Positions 7,476 through 16,404 are shown, counted from the stretch's first letter. The stretch: 40,879 bases of DNA from Bacillus multifaciens (GCF_030756675.1 NZ_JAVBXD010000040.1:1-40879); one strand, 5' to 3'. A program made the numbers and translations. Notes: generated by a model from the letters alone, not told the origin.

Positions 7476-8917
7476 AAATGAACTGGTATGTAATTATTCC
7501 AATGATGTTATCTTTTGTTGTTGTATTTTTAATTGGTGTATATGCATCGAGACGAGTGCGAGCGACCGCGCATAACAAATTTTTGCAAGAGTATTTTCTC
7601 GGTGGCCGTGAACTTGGTGGATTATTATTAGCAATGACGATGATTGCGACGTATGGAAGTGCGAGTAGCTTTATTGGTGGGCCTGGAATTGCCTATAATA
7701 CGGGCCTTGGCTGGGTATTGTTGGCGTCTATTCAAGTTGTAACGGGTTACATTGTATTAACTGTACTGGGGAAGAAATTTGCGATTATTGCAAGGAAAAT
7801 GGAAGCTATTACGTTAATTGATTACTTGAAAGGAAGATATAATAATAAAGCTGTTGTTATTTTATCAGCATTATGTATTATTATTTTCTTGTTTTCAGCA
7901 ACTGTTGCGCAGTGGGTTGGCGGTGGAAGATTAATTGAATCATTAACAGGTCTTTCTTATACAACGTCTTTATTTCTTTTTACGTTCTTTGTACTTGTTT
8001 ATGTTTTGATTGGTGGTTTTCGTGCTGTTGCGCTTTCAGATACAATTCTCGGTCTTATTATGTTAATTGGTACAACAATTATTTTAATTGGTACAATTAT
8101 TGCAGGCGGTGGTGTTTCAAATATCATGCAAGAGCTTGTACAGATTAATCCCAATCTTATTACGCCGTTTGGGGCGGACGGTAGTCTGACAAAAGTTTAT
8201 GTGTCTTCATTTTGGATTTTAATTGGTGTGGGAGTTGTGGGCTTACCGCAAATTAGCGTACGTGCAATGTCGTATAAAAATTCAAAAGCGATGCATCAAG
8301 CTTTAATTATTGGCACTGTTGTTGTTGGCACAATTATGATTGGCATGCATTTAACTGGTGTATTCGCACGTGTCGTTTTACCAGGAGTGGATGTACCGGA
8401 TAAAGTAATGCCGTTGCTTGCGATGAAAGTATTGCCGCCTTGGCTTGCTGGTATTTTCTTAGCAGCTCCAATGGCAGCTATTATGTCGACGGTGAATTCA
8501 TTGTTGTTACTTGTGAGTTCTTCTATTATTAAAGATATTTATGTGAATTATATAAACGAAAATGCTGCGGATCAAACCGTAAAACGTGGAACGCTCTGGA
8601 TTACAGCGATTGTTGGATTACTTGTTTATGCTGCAGCGATTAAACCGCCTGACTTTTTAATTTGGTTAAATTTATTTTCTTTTGGTGGTTTAGAAGCAGC
8701 ATTTATTTGGCCGCTTGTACTTGGTTTGTATTGGAAAAAAGGGAATGCTGCCGGGGCACTTGCTTCTATTATTGTTGGAGTTGGTTCTTATATGGGATTT
8801 CATTTGCTTCTCCCTAATCCTTTCGGTGTTCATACGGTCGTATTTCCGGTCTGTTTAGCACTTATCGCTTACATTATAGGGAGCATGTTGTTTTCACGTA
8901 AGTTGCAACAAATTTGA
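7472..8917 (+). CDS. panF: Sodium/pantothenate symporter
   Basis: This 481-residue polytopic protein belongs to the sodium:solute symporter (SSSF) family. Hallmarks are the early DYFLGGRELG-like stretch (QEYFLGGRELGG), GSASSFIGGPG in the second segment, RAVALSDTILG in the middle and AAPMAAIMSTVNSLLLLVSS in the sodium-binding region. It should import pantothenate with sodium for coenzyme A synthesis. The length is as expected for PanF. Coupling with yhdT by an ATGA overlap supports the assignment over other SSSF members. It ends at a strong terminator (8964-9012). Confidence 0.92.
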   Translation: MKMNWYVIIPMMLSFVVVFLIGVYASRRVRATAHNKFLQEYFLGGRELGGLLLAMTMIATYGSASSFIGGPGIAYNTGLGWVLLASIQVVTGYIVLTVLGKKFAIIARKMEAITLIDYLKGRYNNKAVVILSALCIIIFLFSATVAQWVGGGRLIESLTGLSYTTSLFLFTFFVLVYVLIGGFRAVALSDTILGLIMLIGTTIILIGTIIAGGGVSNIMQELVQINPNLITPFGADGSLTKVYVSSFWILIGVGVVGLPQISVRAMSYKNSKAMHQALIIGTVVVGTIMIGMHLTGVFARVVLPGVDVPDKVMPLLAMKVLPPWLAGIFLAAPMAAIMSTVNSLLLLVSSSIIKDIYVNYINENAADQTVKRGTLWITAIVGLLVYAAAIKPPDFLIWLNLFSFGGLEAAFIWPLVLGLYWKKGNAAGALASIIVGVGSYMGFHLLLPNPFGVHTVVFPVCLALIAYIIGSMLFSRKLQQI

Positions 8918-8963
8918 AATCTCTAAAAAGAGCAAGAGAACATCATTAAACGTATTGTAATTA

Positions 8964-9012
8964 GAAGAGGCTGCTATGTAAAATATGAGAGCATAGCAGC
9001 CTCTTCTTTTTT
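8964..9012 (+). terminator. Intrinsic terminator of yhdT-panF
   Basis: A 15-bp stem pairs GAAGAGGCTGCTATG (8964-8978) with CATAGCAGCCTCTTC (8992-9006), followed by six Ts. Confidence 0.9.
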
Positions 9013-9127
9013 ATATTCTCTACTACGCATTCATTTGGTATAAATTGATATTTTGTTAATAAATGTAATACAATGGATTTTGATATTATTTTAAATATTC
9101 AGAAATTCGAGTAAGAGGGGTTGGGAA

Positions 9128-9415
9128 ATGAATTTTAATAAAAAGGTATTTGAAATAATGGATTCTATAGAAAATGCAGATAATGGATTTGAAGATATAT
9201 TAGAATTATCTTTGAGATGTAAGTTTTCTGATTGCACACATACAACTGAGCCTAACTGTGGTGTTAAAAAAGCAATCTCTGAAGGCATCTTCTCAGAGGA
9301 GAAATTTAACAATTATTATAGAGTTAAAAATGAGGCAGAATATGTTTCTAAGCAAAAGAATAAAACTAAGGCTATTGATTATATGAAGCAACTGAAACTT
9401 TTTCAACGGTCTTAG
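9128..9415 (+). CDS. Orphan C-terminal zinc domain of RsgA (truncated paralogue)
   Basis: The 95-residue product corresponds only to the C-terminal part of ribosome small-subunit GTPase A. NGFEDILELSLRCKFSDCTH matches the segment that follows the GTPase domain. The cysteine-histidine cluster CKFSDCTHTTEPNC has the CX4CXHX5C zinc-binding spacing, and KKAISEGIFSEEKFNNYYR is also typical. The circularly permuted GTPase domain and OB fold are absent, and the 115 bases upstream hold no remnant of them. It still has an ATG with GAGGGG upstream and a terminator, so it may be translated. The likeliest history is an internal deletion in a second rsgA gene. Confidence 0.7.
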   Translation: MNFNKKVFEIMDSIENADNGFEDILELSLRCKFSDCTHTTEPNCGVKKAISEGIFSEEKFNNYYRVKNEAEYVSKQKNKTKAIDYMKQLKLFQRS

Positions 9416-9460
9416 CTAAGCTAATTCATAATTATTTATACTGTAATACATATAATATAT

Positions 9461-9506
9461 GAATAAAGGGCAGTACATTTTTTATATGTACAGCCCTTTA
9501 TTCATT
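9461..9506 (+). terminator. Intrinsic terminator after the RsgA fragment
   Basis: GAATAAAGGGC pairs with GCCCTTTATTC, with an inner GTACA/TGTAC pairing, over 9461-9502. The following tail is T-poor. The rest of the gap up to 9725 holds no gene that I can see. Confidence 0.6.
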
Positions 9507-9725
9507 GAGACTTTGTAAAATTTATGCCTTGATAAATTTATTTTCCTGTTTTTTATTTTGCAATCTTATGTGCGCTATATGTAAAACAGTCTTTTTCATG
9601 AAAATAATCCATTCATAATTTGTTTATAATTTTTCTCAGGTGAGATAAAAAATGCTCGCATTTACTTCTGTACACTTTCTTTCGTTCATATAGTAATAGC
9701 AATTGATAGGATGGAGTTGAATGCC

Positions 9726-10658
9726 TTGAAAAAAGTACTGTTTCTTGGAGATCCAGGTATTGATGATTCATTGGCAATTATATACGGTTTATTACATCCT
9801 GATATTGATATTGTTGGCATTGTAACCGGATATGGAAATGTTACGCAGGAACAAGCGACGAATAATGCAGCATATTTATTACAAATAGCAGGAAGAGAAG
9901 ATATTCCAATTATTAATGGAGCAAAGATTCCTTTATCAGGAGGATTTATAACATATTATCCGGAAATACATGGGCAAGAAGGATTAGGTCCTATTCGTCC
10001 ACCTGAAACGATTAAAGCGAATGTGAATCCATTTTGCGAAATATTTGAGATTATTAAAAAATATAAAGGAGAAATAATTATCGTTGATGCGGGGCGTTCA
10101 ACAAGTTTAGCAACGGCCTTTATTTTAGAGAAAGAACTGATGAAAAGTGTGAAAGCGTATTACATCATGGGGGGAGGGTTTCTTGTTCCAGGTAATGTTA
10201 CCCCTGTTGCAGAAGCGAATTTTCACGGAGATGCGATTGCGTCAAATCTAGTCATGCAATATGCGGAACATGTTACGTTAATCCCGCTAAATGTGACGAA
10301 TGAAGCAATCATTACTCCAAATACTGTTACATATATTGCAAAGAAAACAAAAACAAATTTCAATAAATTGATCGAACCGATTTTTAATTATTATTACGGA
10401 GCTTATAAAAAATTAAATCCTAAAATAGGAGGAAGTCCAATTCATGATGTTGTCACAATGATGGCTGTCGGCAATCCTTCTTTGATGGAATATGTTTATC
10501 GCCGAGTTCAAGTTGATGTAGATGGTCTTGCAAAAGGGGAAAGTATAGCTGATTTTAGACCGCAGCCAAGTGCTGAGGCGATGAAAAACTGGGTAAGAAT
10601 TGGGTGGAAATTACATTACAAACAATTTCTCGAAGATTTTATTCGGATTATGACATAG
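9726..10658 (+). CDS. Inosine-uridine preferring nucleoside hydrolase family protein
   Basis: This 310-residue enzyme hydrolyses the N-glycosidic bond of nucleosides to free base and ribose. The calcium-binding aspartate cluster is seen as LGDPGIDDSLA (D9, D13, D14). Other family segments are YGNVTQEQATNNAAYLL, VPGNVTPVAEANFHGD and the late HDVVTMMA. Base specificity cannot be read. The frame opens at ATG 9711, but I place the start at TTG 9726 because GGAG (9713-9716) lies 9 bases before it and the protein then begins KKVLFLGDPG as in relatives. It is a single-gene unit ending in a perfect 16-bp terminator. Confidence 0.88.
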   Translation: MKKVLFLGDPGIDDSLAIIYGLLHPDIDIVGIVTGYGNVTQEQATNNAAYLLQIAGREDIPIINGAKIPLSGGFITYYPEIHGQEGLGPIRPPETIKANVNPFCEIFEIIKKYKGEIIIVDAGRSTSLATAFILEKELMKSVKAYYIMGGGFLVPGNVTPVAEANFHGDAIASNLVMQYAEHVTLIPLNVTNEAIITPNTVTYIAKKTKTNFNKLIEPIFNYYYGAYKKLNPKIGGSPIHDVVTMMAVGNPSLMEYVYRRVQVDVDGLAKGESIADFRPQPSAEAMKNWVRIGWKLHYKQFLEDFIRIMT

Positions 10659-10680
10659 ACAATATGCAAGTTTACAAGTT

Positions 10681-10722
10681 ACAATAGAGGCGATCTTATA
10701 TAGATCGCCTCTATTGTTTTTT
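10681..10722 (+). terminator. Intrinsic terminator of the nucleoside hydrolase gene
   Basis: A perfect 16-bp stem, ACAATAGAGGCGATCT (10681-10696) and its complement (10702-10717), has a TATAT loop and a T-run. Confidence 0.92.
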
Positions 10723-10775
10723 ATATGAATTATATATAATAGATTACAAGATATAGTTTAGGAGAGGAATTCCAT

Positions 10776-11885
10776 TTGAAAACAATTGGATTGTTTGTGG
10801 GAATAATTGGTATATTCGCATTTATTATCTCAGGAAATTTTTTAGTAAAAAAAGTATGGAGTTCAAATTATGATGATGCGCAGTATGTTGCATCATTTGT
10901 AGAAGAAAATAAAGAGCAAAAAAACAGCGCTTTGTTAGTAAAGCGAAATGAAAAATTGGTATATTCTGTAAACCCTAACGTTGTATTACCTGTTGCGAGT
11001 ACGATGAAGCTTATTGTAGCATTGGAATTCACAAAACAAGTAGGAGAAGGAAAAATTGATCCAAATGAGCTTGTATCATTGGATGATGTTAATCGTTATT
11101 ATATTCCAAAGACAGATGGCGGTGCTCATGAAAGATGGCAAAAAGTTCTAATGAAAAAAGGACTTATAGAGGAAAATGCTGTTACACTTGAGGACATCGC
11201 AAGAGGAATGATGAAATTTAGCTCAAATGCAAATACAGAGTATTTAATGGATCGTCTTGGTATCGACAATATTAATGCAAATATAAATAAACTGGCATTA
11301 CCATCACATCAGCCATTATTTCCAATCGTTGCTTCATTGTATATTCCGGGATATTTACACAAGGAATTACATGTTCCGAAACAGCAACTAGAAAATAAAT
11401 TAAAAAACATGTCGCAAGAAGAATATCGTAAATATGCGATGTTAATGCATGAGCGTTTAAAGCAAAAAGGCTCGCAGTTGCAAAATGAAATTCCGCTTTT
11501 CCTAGGCGAAAAGTATGAAAAAATATGGTCAGATAGATTTCCAGCCGCTTCTGCGAATGACTATATGATTTTATTAGAGAAAGCAAATCATAAAAGGGAT
11601 CTTTCAAAAGAAGAAGAGAAAGAATGGGCACAACTTGTAGAATCAGATATGCAAGGGAAAAAATATCGTCAAGTTTTTCGACATGCTGGTCAAAAAAATG
11701 GCTATACCCCATGGACTTTATCTAAAGCGGTATATGCAACAGATAAACAAGGCAACTGTACAGAAATTGTCTTTTTAGCAAATGATATAAATGAAGACGA
11801 CAGTGCTGAATTACGTAAACATTTACTTAATTTGCATTTTCAAATATTACAAAGTGATAAATATAAAGCGACGATTATTAAGTAA
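10776..11885 (+). CDS. Membrane-anchored class A beta-lactamase-like serine hydrolase
   Basis: The 369-residue protein begins with an uncleaved or cleavable hydrophobic segment (residues 4-22), and the rest should be outside the membrane. It has the nucleophile motif STMK (S75, K78) and the second motif SSN (149-151) in FSSNANTEYL. A clear KTG is not visible; the C-terminal QKNGYTPWTLSKAVY may be its structural equivalent. This fits the beta-lactamase2 fold but not a proven lactamase. A role in peptidoglycan or peptide hydrolysis is equally possible. The start is TTG with GGAGAGG upstream. It is flanked by terminators on both sides. Confidence 0.78.
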   Translation: MKTIGLFVGIIGIFAFIISGNFLVKKVWSSNYDDAQYVASFVEENKEQKNSALLVKRNEKLVYSVNPNVVLPVASTMKLIVALEFTKQVGEGKIDPNELVSLDDVNRYYIPKTDGGAHERWQKVLMKKGLIEENAVTLEDIARGMMKFSSNANTEYLMDRLGIDNINANINKLALPSHQPLFPIVASLYIPGYLHKELHVPKQQLENKLKNMSQEEYRKYAMLMHERLKQKGSQLQNEIPLFLGEKYEKIWSDRFPAASANDYMILLEKANHKRDLSKEEEKEWAQLVESDMQGKKYRQVFRHAGQKNGYTPWTLSKAVYATDKQGNCTEIVFLANDINEDDSAELRKHLLNLHFQILQSDKYKATIIK

Positions 11886-11912
11886 AACCGATGTGTATGC
11901 ATCGGTTTTTTT
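11884..11912 (+). terminator. Intrinsic terminator of the serine hydrolase gene
   Basis: AAACCGATG (11885-11893) pairs with CATCGGTTT (11900-11908), followed by a T-run. Confidence 0.88.
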
Positions 11913-11986
11913 CTTTGGATAAACACATTATTTTAAGTAGGTGGGTATGATGATTAATAATAAATAGACGAGGGGAGCTATTTGAA

Positions 11987-13495
11987 ATGCAGGAGGAGAA
12001 CAAGAAGTTTTTACAACGGGAAGGAGTAACCTTTCCTGGTAGGACATATGCAGATTGTATACTACAACATATATTCTGTTTTCAGAAAAAGTATTTATTA
12101 GAGGACATGTTTCGTATTCACTATGCCCATGTCATTATGTTGAAAGAAGAAGGTTTGTTAAAAAAACAAGATGCTAAAAAAATAGTAATGGCAGTAGAAA
12201 AAGTAAAAACGATCTCATTAGACAAGCTTGTATATAGTGAAGAGTATGAAGATCTCTTTTTTCTAGTTGAGCATCTCATTCAAAAAGAAGCAGACAGTGA
12301 TAGTATTAGCAATATGCATATTGGACGAAGCCGAAATGATATGGGGGTGGCGATGTATCGGATGAGCTTACGACGTTATTTACTACGATACATCGAACAT
12401 TTTATGTTACTACAAGAGGGTATTCTAGAGCAAGCTAAAGAGCATATGGAAACGATAATGCCGGCATATACGCATACACAGCCAGCACAGCCAACAACGT
12501 TTGGGCATTATTTACTTGCCATTTATGATATGATGGGGCGGGATACGGAGCGTTTATGGAGAGCTTATCGTGCTGTAAATCAATCTCCGCTAGGGGCGGC
12601 AGCACTTGCTACAACAAGTTTTCCAATTAATCGAAAACGGGTTTCGGATCTTCTTGGTTTTTCAAAAGTAATTGAAAATTCTTATGACGCGATTGCAAGT
12701 ACTGACTATTTATTAGAAACAAGTAGTGCACTTATGATAATGATGACAAATACAAGTAGATGGCTCCAAGACTTTTTATTATTAACTACGAAAGAATACA
12801 GTGGCATTACAGTTGCAGATCCTTATGTGCAAATTAGTAGTATTATGCCGCAAAAACGTAACCCAGTATCAATTGAACATGCAAGATCTCTTGCGAGTAG
12901 TATTTGGGGAGAAGCGTTTACAGTTTTTCAAATGATTCATAATACTCCATTTGGAGATATAGTCGATACAGAAGATGATTTACAGCCGCATTTATATGAA
13001 GGGTTCGAGAAAGCAATTCGAGTTGTTTGTGTAATGAATGCGGTGGTACGTACAATGAAAATTGAAAAGGAAATTTTGCAAAGTCGTGCAAATAAGCATG
13101 CAATTACGATAACTGAATTAGCTGATTCATTAACTCGGAAGTACGATGTTCCATTTCGTCGTGCTCATCACGCAGCTAGTTATATAGCAAAATTTTCGGA
13201 AGAACAGGAAAAAGATTTGCATGAACTAAACCTAGCTGATATTAATCTTTATTTACAAAAAGAATTACAGGTTGAACTAAAAGAAAAAGAGTGGAAAGAA
13301 ATAATTTCACCTCATTCATTTGTTGCAAGGAGAAATGTTTATGGAGGACCGAGCCGCGAACAGATGGAACGGATGATTAGAGAAAGAAAAGAGAATATTG
13401 CAAGGCAGGAACAAGCGTTAGAGGATGTGAAGAAAAAGCTTAGTGAAGCTGATACAGAGATCAATACAATTGTTGCAGCTATTGTAAACTCATAA
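11987..13495 (+). CDS. Argininosuccinate lyase-like protein of the fumarase/aspartase superfamily
   Basis: This 502-residue protein has the superfamily active-site blocks: MHIGRSRNDMGVAMYR, the histidine segment HTQPAQPTTFGH (near residue 163) and the serine loop SSIMPQKRNP (near 285). These match argininosuccinate lyase, which splits argininosuccinate into arginine and fumarate. However, there is no argG nearby, the protein is about 40 residues longer than typical ArgH, and the last 45 residues form a charged, probably coiled-coil extension (MERMIRERKENIARQEQALE). It may be a second lyase acting on a related amine-fumarate adduct. Start ATG with GAGGGGAG upstream. No clear terminator follows. 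Confidence 0.75.
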   Translation: MQEENKKFLQREGVTFPGRTYADCILQHIFCFQKKYLLEDMFRIHYAHVIMLKEEGLLKKQDAKKIVMAVEKVKTISLDKLVYSEEYEDLFFLVEHLIQKEADSDSISNMHIGRSRNDMGVAMYRMSLRRYLLRYIEHFMLLQEGILEQAKEHMETIMPAYTHTQPAQPTTFGHYLLAIYDMMGRDTERLWRAYRAVNQSPLGAAALATTSFPINRKRVSDLLGFSKVIENSYDAIASTDYLLETSSALMIMMTNTSRWLQDFLLLTTKEYSGITVADPYVQISSIMPQKRNPVSIEHARSLASSIWGEAFTVFQMIHNTPFGDIVDTEDDLQPHLYEGFEKAIRVVCVMNAVVRTMKIEKEILQSRANKHAITITELADSLTRKYDVPFRRAHHAASYIAKFSEEQEKDLHELNLADINLYLQKELQVELKEKEWKEIISPHSFVARRNVYGGPSREQMERMIRERKENIARQEQALEDVKKKLSEADTEINTIVAAIVNS

Positions 13496-13564
13496 AAAAG
13501 AAGGATTTTCGTTTTAAATCGCTAATATATCACTATATATTTAGGAAAGAAAGAAGAGATTATA

Positions 13565-14404
13565 GTGATACGACTCCACATATATACAAATTTTACGCAA
13601 TTTAAAAATGATGTTCTTCCTTTTTTAGAAACATATGAGCAAGAGAATAATTTAATACTTGGTGTGTTACGATCCTCTCAGCTCCCATTATTTATGGCAA
13701 CAGCTATAAAAGGGGAAGAGCTTGTATTTGTCATGCTTCAAACACATCAGCGTCAAGTTATTGTAGCGAAATCTGCGCCTTTAGAAAAAGATGATATGAG
13801 AGAGATTGCACAGCAATTAGCGGTTGCATATCCTGATGTACCTGGATTAATTGGAGAAAAACAGGTGGTAGAACGTTTAGCAGAACAACTTGCAGGTTTT
13901 CAAAATAAGTCGATTCAAATCAAAATGAATCAAGGTGTATACGGCTTAAAGTATGTTAAGAAGCAGGCTGAAAGCAATGGGATTTTTCGCCGAGTAGAAT
14001 TAAAAGAAAAAGATTTAATTGAAGATTGGGTATACTGTTTTTGTGAAGATGTAAATTTAGCAATCACAAAGGAAGAAGCAGTGCATACTGCTGCTGAATT
14101 AATTGAAAGTAAACGCCTGTTTGGATGGGAAGTGGAAGGAAGGTTAGTTTCGATGGCTGCTGTTACAAGGCCGACGAAACGAAATATCACAATTAATTTT
14201 GTATATACTCCGGTGGCAGAACGTAAAAAAGGTTATGCTTTCAATTGTGTTTCAGAACTAAGTCAAAGTATGTTGGATAATGGATATGAAATGACTTCAT
14301 TATATACTGATTTAGCAAATCCTACATCTAACAAAATATATAAAGAAATTGGTTATGAATTAATAATGGAGTCAGTTCTATTATTTTTAGAATCTGAACA
14401 TTAG
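13565..14404 (+). CDS. GNAT family N-acetyltransferase
   Basis: The 279-residue protein has a divergent N-terminal half (about 1-145) and a C-terminal GNAT domain. In that domain, FVYTPVAERKKGYAFNCVSE fits the acetyl-CoA binding beta4-alpha3 region, in which R/Q-x-x-G-x-A is expected. TDLANPTSNKIYKEIGYE is the usual end of the fold. It should transfer an acetyl group from acetyl-CoA to an amine; the substrate is unknown. The start is GTG at 13565 behind a weak AAGAAGAG site, so the exact start is less certain. It converges on the benzil reductase gene with a shared terminator. Confidence 0.78.
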   Translation: MIRLHIYTNFTQFKNDVLPFLETYEQENNLILGVLRSSQLPLFMATAIKGEELVFVMLQTHQRQVIVAKSAPLEKDDMREIAQQLAVAYPDVPGLIGEKQVVERLAEQLAGFQNKSIQIKMNQGVYGLKYVKKQAESNGIFRRVELKEKDLIEDWVYCFCEDVNLAITKEEAVHTAAELIESKRLFGWEVEGRLVSMAAVTRPTKRNITINFVYTPVAERKKGYAFNCVSELSQSMLDNGYEMTSLYTDLANPTSNKIYKEIGYELIMESVLLFLESEH

Positions 14405-14435
14405 AAAAAACTCGCTATTAACGAGTTTTTTCTAA
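14401..14435. terminator. Bidirectional terminator between GNAT gene and yueD
   Basis: TTAGAAAAAACTCG (14401-14414) and CGAGTTTTTTCTAA (14422-14435) form a stem with T-runs on both strands. It contains both stop codons. Confidence 0.88.
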
Positions 14436-15184
14436 TGTTCATCAATGCGTATAATACCACCTTGATTGAAGTGATTTGTTTCTAATAAATCAATAACGGC
14501 CTTTGCTACATAGTTCGGTGAAAGTAAATGATCGTTTTCTTTCAAAGTTAAGAAACGGTCAACCTGTATAAAATCTTCTTTTGGTGTTTGTCTAATTTCT
14601 GCCTGCATGTTTGTATCGACAACACCTGGCGCAAAAGATATAACCTTTACTGGGTGTTCTTTGTCAGTCTCCTCTAGAGCAATACATTTGGTAAGCATAT
14701 TTATGCCAGCTTTCGTTGTGCAATATGCGCCCCAACCGAAGTACGGATTTTGACCAGCACCAGAAGAGATATTGATAATACGTTTATCTACATTCCAGTC
14801 TTTCGTGTGCTTCATAAATGCTGAAGAAAGCAACATGGGTGCTACTAAATTTACATGTACATTTGCAATTAATTGCTCACTTTCTGACCGCTCAAGTGGT
14901 TTCATTGGTGCTAACATACCGGCATTATTAATAAGGTGAATAGAAGAAACGGTTGTTACATCAATATTTGAGAAAATCTTTTCCATGAGTGATTCAATTT
15001 GCTGAATCTCTTGTAGGTTAACCGAATAGAAATCAAAGGGAATATTTAGGTGCTTTGCTTTTTCAATGAGTTGTTCGTTTTGGTTACGTGATAGCGAAAT
15101 AAGTTTCGTCCCTTGTTCTAATAATTGCATGGCAATTGCCTCACCTAAACCGCGAGAAGTTCCAGTTAATATTACATAGCGCAT
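14432..15184 (-). CDS. yueD: Short-chain dehydrogenase, benzil reductase type (YueD-like)
   Basis: This 250-residue SDR has the NADP-binding TGTSRGLG at residues 7-14, the structural NNAG, a catalytic serine in ISSGAG and the YxxxK pair in AYCTTKAG. The overall sequence matches the benzil reductase ((S)-benzoin forming) of B. cereus and YueD of B. subtilis, which reduce one keto group of an aromatic diketone with NADPH. The physiological substrate is unknown. The frame extends nine codons upstream, but AAGGAGA lies 8 bases before the ATG at 15184, which gives MRYVILTG, so I use that start. Confidence 0.85.
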   Translation of the reverse strand: MRYVILTGTSRGLGEAIAMQLLEQGTKLISLSRNQNEQLIEKAKHLNIPFDFYSVNLQEIQQIESLMEKIFSNIDVTTVSSIHLINNAGMLAPMKPLERSESEQLIANVHVNLVAPMLLSSAFMKHTKDWNVDKRIINISSGAGQNPYFGWGAYCTTKAGINMLTKCIALEETDKEHPVKVISFAPGVVDTNMQAEIRQTPKEDFIQVDRFLTLKENDHLLSPNYVAKAVIDLLETNHFNQGGIIRIDEH

Positions 15185-15312
15185 ATATTGTAATCTCCTT
15201 TCCTTATACATGCATTAGTATAAAGCATTCTTTTTTTTAGCGAAACGAAACTGAACGAAATAATTACCTCTACATACAATAAAGTAAGGCATTGTTTTGA
15301 GGGGGAGTAGGT

Positions 15313-15768
15313 ATGTACTATGTAAATCCTAACTCGTATAATCAATTTTATCGAGTGAACGAAGGGACTTATAAACAAGTATCGCAAGCGATTTTAGAAG
15401 CGATTCAAGGGGAAGCTGCGGCAATTGATTTTTATAGCCGGCTTGTAAACGAGGCACCTAATGCAAAACATAAAAAAGATATTTCACATGCATTAGAAGA
15501 TGAAAAGGTACATTTACAGCAATTTATACAATTGTTTACAACATTAACGGGGCAACAGCCAACGTATCAAGTAGTACAAACGCAATATTCTTCCTATAAA
15601 GAGGGATTAGAACGTGCGTATGAAGATGAACTAGAAGCGTATGAAGACTATCGGAATGCTTATTTGCTAACACAAAATTTAGCAGTTCGAGATGTTTTTT
15701 TTCGAGCGATGACTGATGAAATGGAGCATGCTATTCGTTTTGGGTTTTTACGATCTTCTTTATCATAA
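15313..15768 (+). CDS. Ferritin-like domain protein (YhjR-like)
   Basis: The 151-residue, largely helical protein carries two ExxH-type metal-ligand pairs, EDEKVHLQQF near residue 75 and TDEMEHAIRF near 140. Additional glutamates lie at EGEAAAIDFY and EDELEAYEDY. This four-helix arrangement fits the ferritin/rubrerythrin-like fold that binds a di-iron centre. The tyrosine-rich N-terminus (MYYVNPNSYNQFYRVNEGTY) resembles Bacillus YhjR, a sporulation-related protein. GAGGGGGAG precedes the ATG. It is monocistronic with a terminator immediately after the stop. Confidence 0.75.
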   Translation: MYYVNPNSYNQFYRVNEGTYKQVSQAILEAIQGEAAAIDFYSRLVNEAPNAKHKKDISHALEDEKVHLQQFIQLFTTLTGQQPTYQVVQTQYSSYKEGLERAYEDELEAYEDYRNAYLLTQNLAVRDVFFRAMTDEMEHAIRFGFLRSSLS

Positions 15769-15794
15769 AACTAGACGATGTTGTCTAGTTTTTT
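15767..15794 (+). terminator. Intrinsic terminator of the ferritin-like gene
   Basis: AAAACTAGAC (15767-15776) pairs with GTCTAGTTTT (15783-15792), followed by Ts. Confidence 0.85.
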
Positions 15795-15917
15795 CCTGTT
15801 ATTTAGGATAACCATATCAAGCTTAATGTTGAGGGAAGTTACACTTTATCAATGAATGAAGTTGCTGAAGGGAATGGGAATAGACAAGAAATAATATTAT
15901 GAGGAGATGTTATAAGA

Positions 15918-16319
15918 ATGCGAGATCGAGGTGCAGCAATTATTATAGAAGAAGGAAAAGTAGCTCTTATAAAACGTATTCGGGATAAAGATGTTTACTA
16001 CGTGTTTCCGGGCGGCGGAATTGAGGAAGGAGAAACCTCAGAAGAAGCAACGATTAGGGAAGTATATGAAGAGCTTGGGATACATATACAAATCAAGCAG
16101 CTTGCAAAGAAGGTAAACTACAATGGGACACAATATTTTTATGAAGCGATCATTGTAGGTGGTATATTTGGTAATGGAAAAGGTGAGGAATATATTCAAA
16201 ATGAAGGTGACCGAGGCGAATATATTCCGATATGGGTTTCAATAAAGGAGATATTACATATAAATATTAAACCGTTGGAAGTAGGGAAATATATATATCA
16301 ATTATATGGAAATATGTAA
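15918..16319 (+). CDS. Nudix hydrolase
   Basis: The 133-residue protein contains a complete Nudix box, GX5EX7REVYEELGI, from G33 to I55. The box binds magnesium and hydrolyses nucleoside diphosphates linked to another moiety. Upstream residues form the usual first strands (GAAIIIEEGKVALIKR). The substrate cannot be inferred. AGGAGATG lies upstream of the ATG. It is followed closely by the promoter of the acetate permease gene, and I see no clear terminator between them. Confidence 0.9.
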   Translation: MRDRGAAIIIEEGKVALIKRIRDKDVYYVFPGGGIEEGETSEEATIREVYEELGIHIQIKQLAKKVNYNGTQYFYEAIIVGGIFGNGKGEEYIQNEGDRGEYIPIWVSIKEILHINIKPLEVGKYIYQLYGNM

Positions 16320-16343
16320 TATATAGAAATAAAATAAAAAAGA

Positions 16344-16372
16344 TTGACAGCACCCTCTGATTTCAGTATTGT
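16344..16372 (+). promoter_or_regulatory. Predicted sigma-A promoter of the acetate/succinate permease gene
   Basis: A perfect TTGACA (16344-16349) and TATTGT (16367-16372) are spaced by 17 bases. The spacer holds the left arm, ACCCTCTGATTT (16352-16363), of an inverted repeat whose right arm (16389-16401) contains the ribosome binding site. Confidence 0.7.
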
Positions 16373-16404
16373 ATTCAAGTATGTGTTTAAATCAGGAGGG
16401 TTTT

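Noticed and set aside
8975-8996. PlcR-box-like TATGTAAAATATGAGAGCATA
   Set aside because: Spacing between the TATG and CATA halves is wrong, and the sequence is the stem-loop of the panF terminator.
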